Source: a virus. Taken from it: 43,326 nucleotides of DNA. Below, in pieces: positions 32,478-40,332 of the stretch. Location: the IMG/VR virus record IMGVR_UViG_3300025030_000202, positions 1 through 43,326 of that record. One strand, written 5' to 3'. Made by a program: the position numbers and the translations under genes. How positions within the stretch are numbered: the first letter of the stretch is position 1; the number at the start of each line of letters is the position of its first letter. The notes under the pieces were generated by a model. It was not told where the DNA came from. It did not search any database and worked only from the letters and a program-made list of their open reading frames with translations.

Positions 32478-32630
32478 ATGCAGATTCCCAATCTGATCAA
32501 GATTGATGGTATACCAGTAATCGTTAGATGGCTTTGTTATGGCCAGCGCCAGAAATCGAAAGGAAAATACCATGTCAGAAGCAAACGATCTTATCGAACG
32601 TCTCGAAAGAGCAACAGGCCAGAGAATTGA
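32478..32630 (+). CDS. Doubtful small ORF
   Basis: 50 aa, MQIPNLIKIDGIPVIVRWLC, then a basic tail overlapping the next gene's start by 59 nt. The first 18 residues look real, the rest does not; possibly a truncated gene. Confidence 0.25.
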   Translation: MQIPNLIKIDGIPVIVRWLCYGQRQKSKGKYHVRSKRSYRTSRKSNRPEN

Positions 32631-33072
32631 CGCCAACGATGGTAATAATCTGGCGCTGGCCGGTTTGTTTGGTGCGATCTCGCGTATTATGGGAAAGTTG
32701 CCCGCGACTTATACAGAGCGCGATGACGTTGCCGCCGGTGTTCTCATTCATCATCAGATGACGCCAGAATACAAGCGAAAGCAAGAATCAAAAGCAATAC
32801 TCATTGGCCTTTTGTCGCCAGATGATTTAGGTTATTTGCCAAGCAAAGAACCAGCTAACAAATCATTGGTGCTGACATGCCGCAAGACCGCCCGGCAGCA
32901 CAATTCAATCGTTAGCGTATTGCCATATTATGTTGGCAAGTCAATGGCTATGCTAACCAAAATACAGAACTGTGCGCGGAATCATGAAACAGAGCTGTAT
33001 CAAGCATTTTTGCGAGCTGTCAAAAAAGAGCGCGTAAGGAGAAAAGATGCAAACCGTGCTACTGCTAGCTAG
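32572..33072 (+). CDS. Hypothetical phage protein
   Basis: 166 aa, MSEANDLIERLERATGQRID, with a helical N-terminus (NNLALAGLFGAISRIMGKLP) and basic C-terminus (FLRAVKKERVRRKDANRATA). AAAGGAAAATACC before ATG. No domain recognised. Confidence 0.65.
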   Translation: MSEANDLIERLERATGQRIDANDGNNLALAGLFGAISRIMGKLPATYTERDDVAAGVLIHHQMTPEYKRKQESKAILIGLLSPDDLGYLPSKEPANKSLVLTCRKTARQHNSIVSVLPYYVGKSMAMLTKIQNCARNHETELYQAFLRAVKKERVRRKDANRATAS

Positions 33073-33241
33073 GTTGCTTGCTAATTTGTTGGGCATGTCC
33101 TTTGAAGATGAATGGGCTTGTTGGTATGACTTGATTGCAGCGCCCAAGTACGTTTGTGAGCATCTAGATAAAAATCACGATTATCGTGTATTTAGTAACG
33201 ACGGCATCATGGTTTATATCAGACTAAACGATCTTAGATAA
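33047..33241 (+). CDS. Small hypothetical protein
   Basis: 64 aa, MQTVLLLARLLANLLGMSFE. Overlaps the previous gene by 26 nt; TAAGGAGAAAAG before ATG. Hydrophobic N-terminus, then WACWYDLIAAPKYVCEHLDK. Ends 6 nt before tRNA-Leu. Confidence 0.6.
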   Translation: MQTVLLLARLLANLLGMSFEDEWACWYDLIAAPKYVCEHLDKNHDYRVFSNDGIMVYIRLNDLR

Positions 33242-33247
33242 TCATTG

Positions 33248-33329
33248 GCGCTTGTGCTGGAACTGGCACACAGACTCGTCTTAAACACGAGTGTCGCGAG
33301 ACATGCGGGTTCAAATCCCGCCAAGCGCA
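33248..33329 (+). tRNA. tRNA-Leu (UAA)
   Basis: Acceptor GCGCTTG / CAAGCGC with A73, anticodon stem CTCGT / ACGAG around CTTAAAC (anticodon TAA), long variable arm TGTCGCGAGACA, T-arm GCGGG-TTCAAAT-CCCGC. All class II features are intact. CCA is not encoded. Confidence 0.95.
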
Positions 33330-33366
33330 TAGGTTTCCGTTACATATTAGCATCTAAGGAGTCTAT

Positions 33367-34000
33367 CATGCCGTTCAAATTTTTGACACCTTGGGGTACT
33401 ACACAATATAGTGGTGTAGAACTTGCATATCATTTGCCCGCGCCCGGCCAAAAGTGGTCGGAAGTCACCTGGGCGCCGGATATGCAAACTAGAGCAGATG
33501 GCTTAGATTGTGGCCCAGGGGGCTTGCACCTCATGAAAACTCTATCCGTCATATACGCGCCAATTCATTGGTGGCCCTGGTATGCACAACCCGTTGGTTT
33601 GGTGTTGGGAGAAAGCGCCGAAAAATTGCGCGTGCAAGGAGTACGTTTGCGACGTATTACAGCTAAGACTTTCTGGCGCATGATTAGATGCGGTTGGTGC
33701 TGGAGAGCTCATCTTGAGGGCGCTCAACTTCAGGGCGCTCAACTTCAGGGCGCTCAGCTTTGGGGCGCTCATCTTCAGGGCGCTCAACTTCAGGGCGCTC
33801 AGCTTTGGGGCGCTCATCTTGAGGGCGCTAATCTTGAGGGCGCTCAGCTTTGGGGCGCTCATCTTGAGGGCGCTCAACTTCAGGGCGCTCAGCTTTGGGG
33901 CGCTAATCTTGAGGGCGCTCAGCTTCAGGGCGCCAAATACAATAGATTTACCATTTGGCCGGATAGTTATCATATCAGAGGAGCCATCAATGAAGCTTAG
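33367..34000 (+). CDS. Pentapeptide-repeat protein, short
   Basis: 210 aa from the ATG at 33367 (AAGGAGTCTATC upstream). Residues 1-115 (MPFKFLTPWGTTQYSGVELA...GGLHLMKTLSVIYAPIHWWP) form an N-terminal domain. Residues about 118-195 are some 16 pentapeptides of A-x-L-Q/E/W-G type. It differs from the 30764 protein in having its non-repeat domain first. The open frame upstream through the tRNA is not coding. Confidence 0.85.
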
Positions 34001-34541
34001 TCTTGAGCAACTCGCTGTACCTACTAGATACGCTACGCTGGTCGCTGCGAACGTCACGCCGACAGCGGAAGGCTACGCGTTATCAGCCGTTAGACGGATT
34101 GCTTTCAAAGGAGTTCGTATGAAACAAGCATATTTTCTGACAGTGGATTGGTGCAAGAAGGGCCAGCGTGGCATATTTTGTGACACAAAAGGAAACGGTT
34201 TCCGCAAGAACGACGCAGCGCACACAGAAGATGAGATGAGCGCTATTCTTGGCGCTTTTAGCCTGATTCTTGCGCCAAAGTCGGAGCTATTTACCGTTGA
34301 GCAAGTGGCAAGATTCACTCGTTGGATTCCGTTGGCGGAGTATGCTTGCCAATTCGGTGTTGCGCTAGAGCCGCAATCCCCCCAAGCGTGGATGTTTCCG
34401 TTACATGACGGAACAAATTGGCATCTAATGAAGCTTAGCCTTGGTCAACTCGCTGTGGTCTATACAGTTGCTTTCATGCATTTCAAGCGCAGTGCTATGC
34501 GCGCGGCCAGACTCAACTATATCAATTGGAGGGTATCATGA
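33990..34541 (+). CDS. Hypothetical protein with internal start and duplicated motif
   Basis: 183 aa, MKLSLEQLAVPTRYATLVAA, overlapping the pentapeptide stop; GAGGAGCCATCA before ATG. An in-frame ATG at 34120 with AAAGGAGTTCGT gives MKQAYFLTVDWCKKGQRGIF and may be a second start. At 34428 the motif MKLSLGQLAV repeats the N-terminus, backed by a DNA repeat of about 30 bp. Unknown function. Confidence 0.5.
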   Translation: MKLSLEQLAVPTRYATLVAANVTPTAEGYALSAVRRIAFKGVRMKQAYFLTVDWCKKGQRGIFCDTKGNGFRKNDAAHTEDEMSAILGAFSLILAPKSELFTVEQVARFTRWIPLAEYACQFGVALEPQSPQAWMFPLHDGTNWHLMKLSLGQLAVVYTVAFMHFKRSAMRAARLNYINWRVS

Positions 34542-34783
34542 ACTTGCAAGAGCTGCTTAATGTGCTAGAAGCATACGGTCTGGTAACCGTAGCCAGTCCC
34601 GATGCGCGCGGTATTGTGCAATGGTATGCTCATAATGACTTTGGCGGCGCGTTTCAAATACGCACTGATGGCAAGATCGGACAGCAATATCCTAAGAATC
34701 CATACATACAGTGTACGGTCTGTGCGGATCGTATTTTCACACAGACTGAGTTTTTGGCATGGCTCAAGGAGTTTACATTATGA
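34538..34783 (+). CDS. Small hypothetical protein
   Basis: 81 aa, MNLQELLNVLEAYGLVTVAS, ending FTQTEFLAWLKEFTL. GGAGGGTATC before ATG; ATGA overlap with the previous gene. Confidence 0.6.
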   Translation: MNLQELLNVLEAYGLVTVASPDARGIVQWYAHNDFGGAFQIRTDGKIGQQYPKNPYIQCTVCADRIFTQTEFLAWLKEFTL

Positions 34784-34986
34784 ATAAGCAAGACAAGATT
34801 GCAGCGGGCGTTATTGGCAAGACGGGATGTCTGATGTTGTTATTACGCGTTTCTTTAGCGTTATGGTCTCTGTTGCTCCTTAGCACTATGTGCTGTGCCG
34901 GCACTGTGCCGTCTAGGTCCCGTTCCGGCATTGTGCCGTCCCGGAACGGGACTCTAACGGAACATAGTCGTGTCAGAATACTATAG
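34780..34986 (+). CDS. Membrane protein whose C-terminus is repeat-derived
   Basis: 68 aa, MNKQDKIAAGVIGKTGCLML, with one transmembrane segment (LMLLLRVSLALWSLLLLSTM). From about residue 40 the sequence (GTVPSRSRSGIVPSRNGTLT) is a translation of interleaved-palindrome DNA, so the original C-terminus has probably been replaced by insertion. Confidence 0.45.
   Translation: MNKQDKIAAGVIGKTGCLMLLLRVSLALWSLLLLSTMCCAGTVPSRSRSGIVPSRNGTLTEHSRVRIL
34917..34970. repeat. Long interleaved palindrome, second type
   Basis: A = GTCCCGTTCCGG (34917-34928) and A' = CCGGAACGGGAC (34941-34952) pair perfectly. The loop holds TGTGCCGT, and ACGGAACA follows A' with one mismatch to its complement, the same A-B-A'-B' order as at 21682. 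Confidence 0.75.
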
Positions 34987-35020
34987 GCGGGATGATCTTG
35001 CCCATGTATTCCTGCTCCGC

Positions 35021-35047
35021 TAGTGCCGTTTCCGGCACGGAAACATA
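35021..35047. repeat. Interleaved palindrome, intergenic
   Basis: A=GTGCC, B=GTTTCC, A'=GGCAC, B'=GGAAAC at 35023-35044, flanked by ATA on the right. It lies just upstream of tRNA-Glu. Confidence 0.85.
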
Positions 35048-35070
35048 CAGAAGCAATCATGTGACAAAAG

Positions 35071-35143
35071 GCCCATATCATCTAATTGGTTAGGATAGTA
35101 GACTTTCGATCTACTCATCAGGGTTCGAAGCCCTGTATGGGCA
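35071..35143 (+). tRNA. tRNA-Glu (UUC)
   Basis: Acceptor GCCCATA / TATGGGC with A73, anticodon stem GTAGA / TCTAC around CTTTCGA (anticodon TTC), T-arm CAGGG-TTCGAAG-CCCTG. All arms intact; no encoded CCA. Confidence 0.93.
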
Positions 35144-35174
35144 CTGCAAATATCAAAACTATAAGGAGCTAATC

Positions 35175-35525
35175 ATGGCTGATATTCCAGAAGTTATCCT
35201 TGCAGAGCAATTCTTAGCGGATATGTTTGAAACAGCACATCCAGAACTGTGTCGTGGGATAGACAATGCGGATGCCTTTATTGCCGCGCTAGATCAAGCG
35301 GTTGCCAACAATGATAATGATGCAGATTATCTGCGTTATGGCCGTTACATTTTGAAAGATGGCATTGCCATCGAGTGCCACTCGATCAAGCAATGGGCAG
35401 TCGCACATAGCAATGTCACAGCGATTAAGGAGGAATATGTTAGCGATTACCTGATAAAAACCTATTTCATGAGCATTGATCTAACAGAAGGTAGAGGTCG
35501 TTATCCACGCACTTTCAAACTATAG
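35175..35525 (+). CDS. Hypothetical phage protein
   Basis: 116 aa, MADIPEVILAEQFLADMFET. AAGGAGCTAATC before ATG. Acidic, alpha/beta pattern (YLRYGRYILKDGIAIECHSI). No family recognised. Confidence 0.65.
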   Translation: MADIPEVILAEQFLADMFETAHPELCRGIDNADAFIAALDQAVANNDNDADYLRYGRYILKDGIAIECHSIKQWAVAHSNVTAIKEEYVSDYLIKTYFMSIDLTEGRGRYPRTFKL

Positions 35526-35657
35526 TAAGTCTAGGCGGTATTGTTATCGCGGTATCGCAACCACATAGCATGAATACAGACGATGCGCTCATGGAACACG
35601 TTATGATAGTAGCGCAATTGAAAGCTAGCCTTGGAAAGTCTTAGAGAGGAGCGAAAA

Positions 35658-35777
35658 ATGGAACTCCTATCCTTACTGCTAACCGAACCGGCAGTCGCAG
35701 CATATGTCTTGTTTGTGATTCTCTTATGCACGTTGCCATTATTGCTGCTGTTTGGGGCGTGTTCAGGAGATGAATAA
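35658..35777 (+). CDS. Single-pass membrane micropeptide
   Basis: 39 aa, MELLSLLLTEPAVAAYVLFV then ILLCTLPLLLLFGACSGDE. GAGGAGCGAAAA before ATG. Similar in layout to the 37158 peptide (M-[DE]-x-L...P-x-[IV]-AA...VF/LF) and to the gene interrupted by the TnpB element, so a small paralogous family. Confidence 0.55.
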   Translation: MELLSLLLTEPAVAAYVLFVILLCTLPLLLLFGACSGDE

Positions 35778-35892
35778 TGGAACTGCTTTTCGCGATTATC
35801 ATCGAATTCTCCGAGATACCCCCGGCTTTAGCCGTGGGGAGGGATAGGAGTCTGGCCGTAGGCCGGAAATCCAGTTTGTGAATAGGGCAGAC

Positions 35893-35921
35893 TTTACATA
35901 CTTGAGGAAATATGCTATACT
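35893..35921 (+). promoter_or_regulatory. Sigma70-type promoter of tnpB
   Basis: TTTACA, 17 nt, TATACT; the ATG follows 6 nt after the -10, so the mRNA is nearly leaderless. Confidence 0.7.
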
Positions 35922-35927
35922 TCTACT

Positions 35928-37040
35928 ATGAAACTGATTGCCCAAGTCAAGCTGCAACCGAATGAGGAACAAGCCCAATCGCTCAAAGAGACGGTTGAGC
36001 GGGCCAACGCTGCCGCCAACTTTGTCAGTGACATTGCCTGGCAGCAGCGGACGTTTCGCCAGTATGACTTGCACAAAATCGTCTACTACGATGTTCGCTC
36101 CAAGTTTGGCCTGTCGGCGCAAATGACCGTGCGTATCGTCGCTAAAGTCGCTGACGCTTACAAGCTGGACAAGAAAACAAAGCGCACGTTCAAGCCTCTG
36201 GGCAGCATCGCCTATGATGACCGCATACTGTCCTGGAACACAGAGAAGCGAATTGTCTCCCTGTGGACGCTCGGCGGTCGTGTCAAACTGACTTTCGTTG
36301 CCGGTGTGCGTCAGCTTGAGCTTCTGAAAACTCGTCATGGTGAAGCTGACTTGGTTTACCGCAACGGCGAGTTTTTCCTTTACCAGACTTGCGACGGTGA
36401 CGAACCGCCAGCGGGCGACATTGACGGCTTTCTCGGCGTGGACATGGGCGTTGTCAATATCGCCGTTGATAGCGCTGGCGAAGTCTATCAAGGGAAGACA
36501 ATCAAGGCCGTTCGTCACCGTCACCGCAAGCTGCGCTCTAAACTGCAAGCCAAAGGCACGAAGTCCAGCCGTCGCCGCTTGAAGAAACTCGCTGGCAAAG
36601 AACGGCGCTTCGCTACCTGGACGAATCACAACATCAGCAAGCGCATTGTCGAAAAGGCCAAATGCACCGGACAGGGTATTGCCATCGAAGAACTTGGTGG
36701 CATTCGTGACCGGATACAGGCTCGTAGGCCACAGAGAGCGACATTGCACAGTTGGGCCTTCTCCCAGCTTCGGGGCTTTATCGAATACAAGAGCAAGCTC
36801 GCCGGTATTCCAGTGGTTGCCGTTGACCCACGAAATACTTCCCGACTTTGCCCTTGTTGTGGATGTATTGATAAAGCCAATCGTAAAACTCAAGCGTCTT
36901 TCCTTTGTATAGTTTGCGGCCACTCTGGGCCAGCGGACTATATCGCTGCGGAGAATATCCGCAGGGCTGCCGTAACCCAGCCATACGTCTCGGATGCACA
37001 GACTATCGTGCAGCGCCAGGGACAAAGCCCCGGCTTTTAG
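35928..37040 (+). CDS. tnpB: TnpB, RNA-guided RuvC-type nuclease of an IS605 element
   Basis: 370 aa, MKLIAQVKLQPNEEQAQSLK. The RuvC parts are present: GFLGVDMGVVNIAVDS (catalytic D), GIAIEELGGI (E), and GPADYIAAENI (D). A zinc ribbon CPCCGCIDKANRKTQASFLC..CG lies before the last. The length is normal and all key residues seem intact, so it should be active. TnpB cuts DNA guided by an RNA from the element's right end and helps keep the element in place. It has lower repeat content and higher GC than its surroundings. A 408-codon antisense ORF here is a shadow. Confidence 0.93.
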   Translation: MKLIAQVKLQPNEEQAQSLKETVERANAAANFVSDIAWQQRTFRQYDLHKIVYYDVRSKFGLSAQMTVRIVAKVADAYKLDKKTKRTFKPLGSIAYDDRILSWNTEKRIVSLWTLGGRVKLTFVAGVRQLELLKTRHGEADLVYRNGEFFLYQTCDGDEPPAGDIDGFLGVDMGVVNIAVDSAGEVYQGKTIKAVRHRHRKLRSKLQAKGTKSSRRRLKKLAGKERRFATWTNHNISKRIVEKAKCTGQGIAIEELGGIRDRIQARRPQRATLHSWAFSQLRGFIEYKSKLAGIPVVAVDPRNTSRLCPCCGCIDKANRKTQASFLCIVCGHSGPADYIAAENIRRAAVTQPYVSDAQTIVQRQGQSPGF

Positions 37041-37109
37041 GCATGGGGTTGTTTACTGCGTTTGTTATGGTAGCAATCGCGTCTGGAGGTTATAGGAAGT
37101 GAAATTCAA

Positions 37110-37138
37110 TTGACACTAGCGGGTAACCATGCTATAAT
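37110..37138 (+). promoter_or_regulatory. Consensus sigma70 promoter
   Basis: TTGACA, 17 nt, TATAAT: perfect consensus, 20 nt upstream of the 37158 gene. It restarts transcription just after the TnpB element. Confidence 0.92.
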
Positions 37139-37157
37139 AATCGTAAAGGAGCTGTTT

Positions 37158-37268
37158 ATGGATACTCTGTCAAGCACGCTATCTGATCCTGTTATCGCAG
37201 CAGTACTTGTTTTCATTGCGTTGGTCGGTATTTTCTCGTTAGGAGCTTTGGCATCAGGAGACAAATAA
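37158..37268 (+). CDS. Single-pass membrane micropeptide
   Basis: 36 aa, MDTLSSTLSDPVIAAVLVFI then ALVGIFSLGALASGDK. AAAGGAGCTGTTT before ATG. Paralogue of the 35658 peptide by pattern. Confidence 0.6.
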   Translation: MDTLSSTLSDPVIAAVLVFIALVGIFSLGALASGDK

Positions 37269-37271
37269 AAC

Positions 37272-37487
37272 ATGAAGATGATCCTTGGATTTTTGGGCAG
37301 TCTTGTCGGCATGTTAGCATTGGCGCTTGTGACAACTGCACTGTTGGCATTTCCGGTCATGTTGTTATGGAATGACCTGATAGTGAAACTATTTGAGCTG
37401 TCACAGATTAGTTTTGTGCAGGCTGCCGAACTGGTACTTTTATGTAATTTGCTATTCAAAAGCATTAGTCCAAGCAGCAAGCGCTAA
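37272..37487 (+). CDS. Small membrane protein
   Basis: 71 aa, MKMILGFLGSLVGMLALALV, with two hydrophobic segments (the second AAELVLLCNLLFKSI) and a basic C-terminus. Three bases after the previous stop; CAGGAG overlaps that gene. Holin-like size, but no evidence of function. Confidence 0.55.
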   Translation: MKMILGFLGSLVGMLALALVTTALLAFPVMLLWNDLIVKLFELSQISFVQAAELVLLCNLLFKSISPSSKR

Positions 37488-37498
37488 GTAACATTTTT

Positions 37499-37561
37499 GC
37501 GCTCGTATAGTATGATAACATACTATAGTGGTCAATATGGGTTCGATTCCCATCGAGCGCA
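37499..37561 (+). ncRNA. tRNA-like RNA lacking an anticodon arm
   Basis: Acceptor GCGCTCG / CGAGCGC (7 bp) plus A, and a perfect T-arm ATGGG-TTCGATT-CCCAT joined to it. Between them is one 9-bp hairpin TATAGTATG-ATAA-CATACTATA, in place of both D and anticodon arms. Total 63 nt. Confidence 0.75.
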
Positions 37562-37596
37562 ATTGATTGAAAAACTACAGCTAGGAGGCAAATAAA

Positions 37597-38010
37597 ATGG
37601 GAACTAACTACTATCTATTACAAGATACTTGTCCATGTTGTCATCAGCCAAAAGAGCGCAAGCATATCGGTAAAGCATCAGGAGGCTGGTGCTTTGCGTT
37701 ACATGTTTATCCAGATGAGGGGATTCATGATTTAGAGGCTTGGAAGCTGCTATGGCGCGGCGAGGCGCTTAGAGACGAGTATGATCGTCAGGTAACTGAG
37801 GAATTCATGCTCAATGTGATTACAGAACGTTGGGGCTATCAGTATAACTGGGATCAACCACCTTATGGCTATGATAGCTGGCAACAATTTCATGATCACA
37901 ATTGCTCTGAGTTTGGACCTGATGGGTTAATAAGAAGCCGTATTGATGATGCTCATTGCATTTCTCATGGCGCCGGTACGTGGGATTCGATGGTAGGAGA
38001 ATTTAGCTGA
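37597..38010 (+). CDS. Hypothetical phage protein with CxxC motif
   Basis: 137 aa, MGTNYYLLQDTCPCCHQPKE, then HIGKASGGWCFALHVYPDEG. This N-terminal pattern (MGTNYYL...CPCCG...HIGKSSAGWCFALHV) is shared by a widespread phage family of unknown function. The C-terminal half is Trp/Tyr-rich (WGYQYNWDQPPYGYDSWQQF). GGAGGCAAATAAA before ATG. Confidence 0.75.
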   Translation: MGTNYYLLQDTCPCCHQPKERKHIGKASGGWCFALHVYPDEGIHDLEAWKLLWRGEALRDEYDRQVTEEFMLNVITERWGYQYNWDQPPYGYDSWQQFHDHNCSEFGPDGLIRSRIDDAHCISHGAGTWDSMVGEFS

Positions 38011-38026
38011 TAAAGGAGAGCTTATC

Positions 38027-38465
38027 ATGAGCCAATGGACTCACTATGTGCCGTTTCCGGCACGGAAACATAGTTGCGGGTTGTATTAGACTTGATGCGC
38101 TTTCTGCTAAGGACATCACGAACGTTATTGAAAACGCGTTTGGTTCGACGTGTAGCTATGATGATCCTGAAACGTTTTGGAATGTCTGTACTGTGCCATG
38201 CGGATCAGAGGGATCGGTACAGTATCATATTCGATATACTGGTCATGCTGCTTCTGTTTCGTGGGGTTTAGTAGCTATCTGGGGCGATTTGCGCGATTAT
38301 GATAACTACAATGCCATTTACGAGTGGATCAAACAGGCGCTTGCTAAACTGCAAGAACAACATATTTGGGTGCGTCAGTGCAGCGTTGTGATCGAAGTTG
38401 AATATAGCCATCAATACTTGGTCTATCACGATCATGAATCCATAACGCTACTAGAAATCACATAG
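38027..38465 (+). pseudogene. Gene frame-broken by an interleaved palindrome at its start
   Basis: AAGGAGAGCTTATC precedes the ATG at 38027 (MSQWTH), which runs into a stop within 21 codons. The palindrome at 38045-38072 follows codon 6. The long frame (IVAGCIRLDALSAKDITNVI ... HDHESITLLEIT, stop 38463-38465) resumes after it in a different frame. Removing 25 or 28 bp joins MSQWTH to (I)VAGCIRLDAL. An ATG inside the palindrome (38046) has no ribosome site. Full product about 137 aa. Confidence 0.65.
38045..38072. repeat. Interleaved palindrome inserted in a gene
   Basis: TATG, A=GTGCC sharing the G, B=GTTTCC, A'=GGCAC, B'=GGAAAC, then ATA; 28 bp identical to 24571-24598. Confidence 0.9.
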
Positions 38466-38477
38466 AGGAGGTCCATC

Positions 38478-38918
38478 ATGGTGCTTATCATTGGACGCTG
38501 GTTCTGCGTGCTGTTGTTCCTTTCGAGTTCCTCGCGTGTACTGATCAAAAACGACACGGATGATAACTATGTTCCCGCGTCACCCGTCATTGGCTATGCA
38601 ACAGAGCTAATGGCAGTAGAACACGGCGCTGACATTATAGGTGTCTATGCTTATCGTCCTGTGCCATCTGCCGAACCGCAACTATGGTGGTTTGGCGCCG
38701 CCAATGGCGTCTGGTATGAACCATTTCCGCCCGCACAAGGCTTGACATTGGCACAACCACATGTTACAATAGTAGGAGATAGCATTAGGATTTGCGGCTA
38801 TCGCATGGGGTTATATGGTAAGCAAGCTCTATGCTGGCAACAAATAGGCGATGCGTGGACAAATGAGGTGCTGAGTGTGGCAGCGCGCTTGTTTGTGCCA
38901 TTGCTAACAACCGAGTAA
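38478..38918 (+). CDS. Hypothetical exported or membrane-anchored protein
   Basis: 146 aa, MVLIIGRWFCVLLFLSSSSR: an N-terminal hydrophobic segment like a signal anchor. Then a beta-rich domain (YAYRPVPSAEPQLWWFGAAN; TIVGDSIRICGYRMGLYGKQ). GAGGAGGTCCATC before ATG. No family recognised. Confidence 0.6.
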   Translation: MVLIIGRWFCVLLFLSSSSRVLIKNDTDDNYVPASPVIGYATELMAVEHGADIIGVYAYRPVPSAEPQLWWFGAANGVWYEPFPPAQGLTLAQPHVTIVGDSIRICGYRMGLYGKQALCWQQIGDAWTNEVLSVAARLFVPLLTTE

Positions 38919-39002
38919 CAGTTATAGCCAGGACAGTTGATGCATAAAGGTGGTGCAATTCCACACTGGCTATTTGAGTCGATCACATATAAGGAGCCAA
39001 TC

Positions 39003-39473
39003 ATGAAAACTAATCATTGGGGTATTGAGGTTGATAGTGACATACCCATTACAGGCGTGTATTCCGGCAATGACATCGTGTGGAAGTGTATGCCTTATGT
39101 CATTGATCCCAATTATGGTTGGTATTGTCCGTTTTGTGATAAGCTGCTAGATGGTTACAGCCCAGAAATTTGTGGCAATTGTAACACGACCATCAATTGG
39201 GAGCTCGTTGCTAATATATCATTACTCTATGGCGACTGGCGCCAAACGGAAGCTGGCCTATGGGAACCCGATCCCGATGGTAAATTTGCTGCGATCTACA
39301 ACGCTGATGTTAACACACTACAAGTGGTGTATTCAATACGCTTAGCACGTGGACGACTATGTTCACCGTGCTATCCCGGACAGGTTGATGCGAGAGTAGC
39401 AGATACTCTTGAAAATGAGACTTATCTATATTTTGCACTGCCAGAAGCTTTGCTGATAAAGGAGCGATCATGA
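39003..39473 (+). CDS. Hypothetical protein with zinc-ribbon-like cysteines
   Basis: 156 aa from the ATG at 39003 (AAGGAGCCAATC upstream), MKTNHWGIEVDSDIPITGVY. WYCPFCDKLLDGYSPEICGNC carries two CxxC pairs, a likely zinc ribbon. Overlaps the next gene by 4 nt. Confidence 0.65.
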   Translation: MKTNHWGIEVDSDIPITGVYSGNDIVWKCMPYVIDPNYGWYCPFCDKLLDGYSPEICGNCNTTINWELVANISLLYGDWRQTEAGLWEPDPDGKFAAIYNADVNTLQVVYSIRLARGRLCSPCYPGQVDARVADTLENETYLYFALPEALLIKERS

Positions 39474-40132
39474 ACCAGATCCATGTTCCTGCGCCTGTTG
39501 AGCAATTTGAGCATCGCGGTCATACTGTCAAAATTGTGCTAGATGATAGCCCAGAAAGTCCCCGCGAGTGGGGTAACTTGGGGCATATGGTATGCTGGCA
39601 CTCACGCTATAACTTAGGCGATGAACAACCACGCTGTACGCCCGATGAGTGGTTTTGCAATCTGGCCTGTAAGACTGATGCTACAACGGAACGTAGTCTG
39701 AACTGGCTAGAGGAAAGGTATTACGATAGTCCGGATTATGAGACGCGCAGACAAAAAATCATTGCGCGCGCGCTTGACAAGGTTGTAATCTTGCCGCTAT
39801 ACCTATATGATCATGGTGGTATTACAATATCTGTTTGCGAGTTTGGTGATCTTTTTGATTCGGGACAAGTAGGCTATAGCTATGCTACCAAGGCCATGAT
39901 ACTAAAGGAATTGGGTGGTAAGTTGCTGACTAAGTGTAAACGGGAGCGGGCAAAAAAGATGTTGAGGGCCGAAGTTGCGGTCTATAATCAATATCTCATG
40001 GGCGATGTGTATGGTTATATCATTGAAGATCAAGATGACCATACGCTAGATGCATGTTGGGGCTTTTATGGTTTGGACTACTGTATCGAAGAGGCTAAGC
40101 TTGAAGTTGAAAGTCGCGAGTTGTTACTATGA
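39470..40132 (+). CDS. Conserved hypothetical phage protein (PREW-NLG family)
   Basis: 220 aa, MNQIHVPAPVEQFEHRGHTV, then DDSPESPREWGNLGHMVCWH and LPLYLYDHGGITISV. This pattern (D..PESPREWDNLG.M...H..Y.LG; LPLY.Y.H.G) is common in phages and plasmids; function unknown. ATGA overlaps both neighbours. Confidence 0.75.
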   Translation: MNQIHVPAPVEQFEHRGHTVKIVLDDSPESPREWGNLGHMVCWHSRYNLGDEQPRCTPDEWFCNLACKTDATTERSLNWLEERYYDSPDYETRRQKIIARALDKVVILPLYLYDHGGITISVCEFGDLFDSGQVGYSYATKAMILKELGGKLLTKCKRERAKKMLRAEVAVYNQYLMGDVYGYIIEDQDDHTLDACWGFYGLDYCIEEAKLEVESRELLL

Positions 40133-40332
40133 AAGCAACTTATCATGTCACTATCACACTGGGTATCTTGCCGCAGACTATAACAGAGCGCGTTTTGCAA
40201 CTGCCAACTGAAGCCATTGATGATTATGTCTATTTCAAAGAATGGGGACATACACGCGCGGACAGTTTGCGTTTAGCGGGCTACCTGGCGCATTGGTGGT
40301 TGCAGCCTATCGAGAAGGAAGGAGCATTATGA
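40129..40332 (+). CDS. Small hypothetical protein
   Basis: 67 aa, MKATYHVTITLGILPQTITE, ending HWWLQPIEKEGAL. Coupled by ATGA overlap. Confidence 0.6.
   Translation: MKATYHVTITLGILPQTITERVLQLPTEAIDDYVYFKEWGHTRADSLRLAGYLAHWWLQPIEKEGAL

Larger units (their letters stand above)
35816..37048 (+). mobile_element. IS200/IS605-type element carrying only tnpB
   Basis: The left end has CCCCCGGCTTTAGCCGTGGGG (about 35818-35838) and the right end CCCCGGCTTTTAGGCATGGGG (37028-37048), both subterminal hairpins. No TnpA (Y1 transposase) is present, so it needs one in trans. The tnpB stop lies in the right-end hairpin, where TnpB guide RNAs usually end. Confidence 0.75.
35775..37102 (+). pseudogene. Membrane micropeptide gene interrupted by the TnpB element
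   Basis: The left part begins at the ATG at 35777 (MELLFAIIIEFSE) and ends at 35815. After the element the frame resumes as LFTAFVMVAIASGGYRK with its stop at 37100-37102. Joined, this would be a peptide of about 30 aa like the 35658 and 37158 peptides. Confidence 0.55.

Noticed and set aside
35799-37025. 408-codon minus-strand ORF opposite tnpB
   Set aside because: Antisense shadow. TnpB on the plus strand has all catalytic motifs; the antisense product has no recognisable domain or ribosome site.
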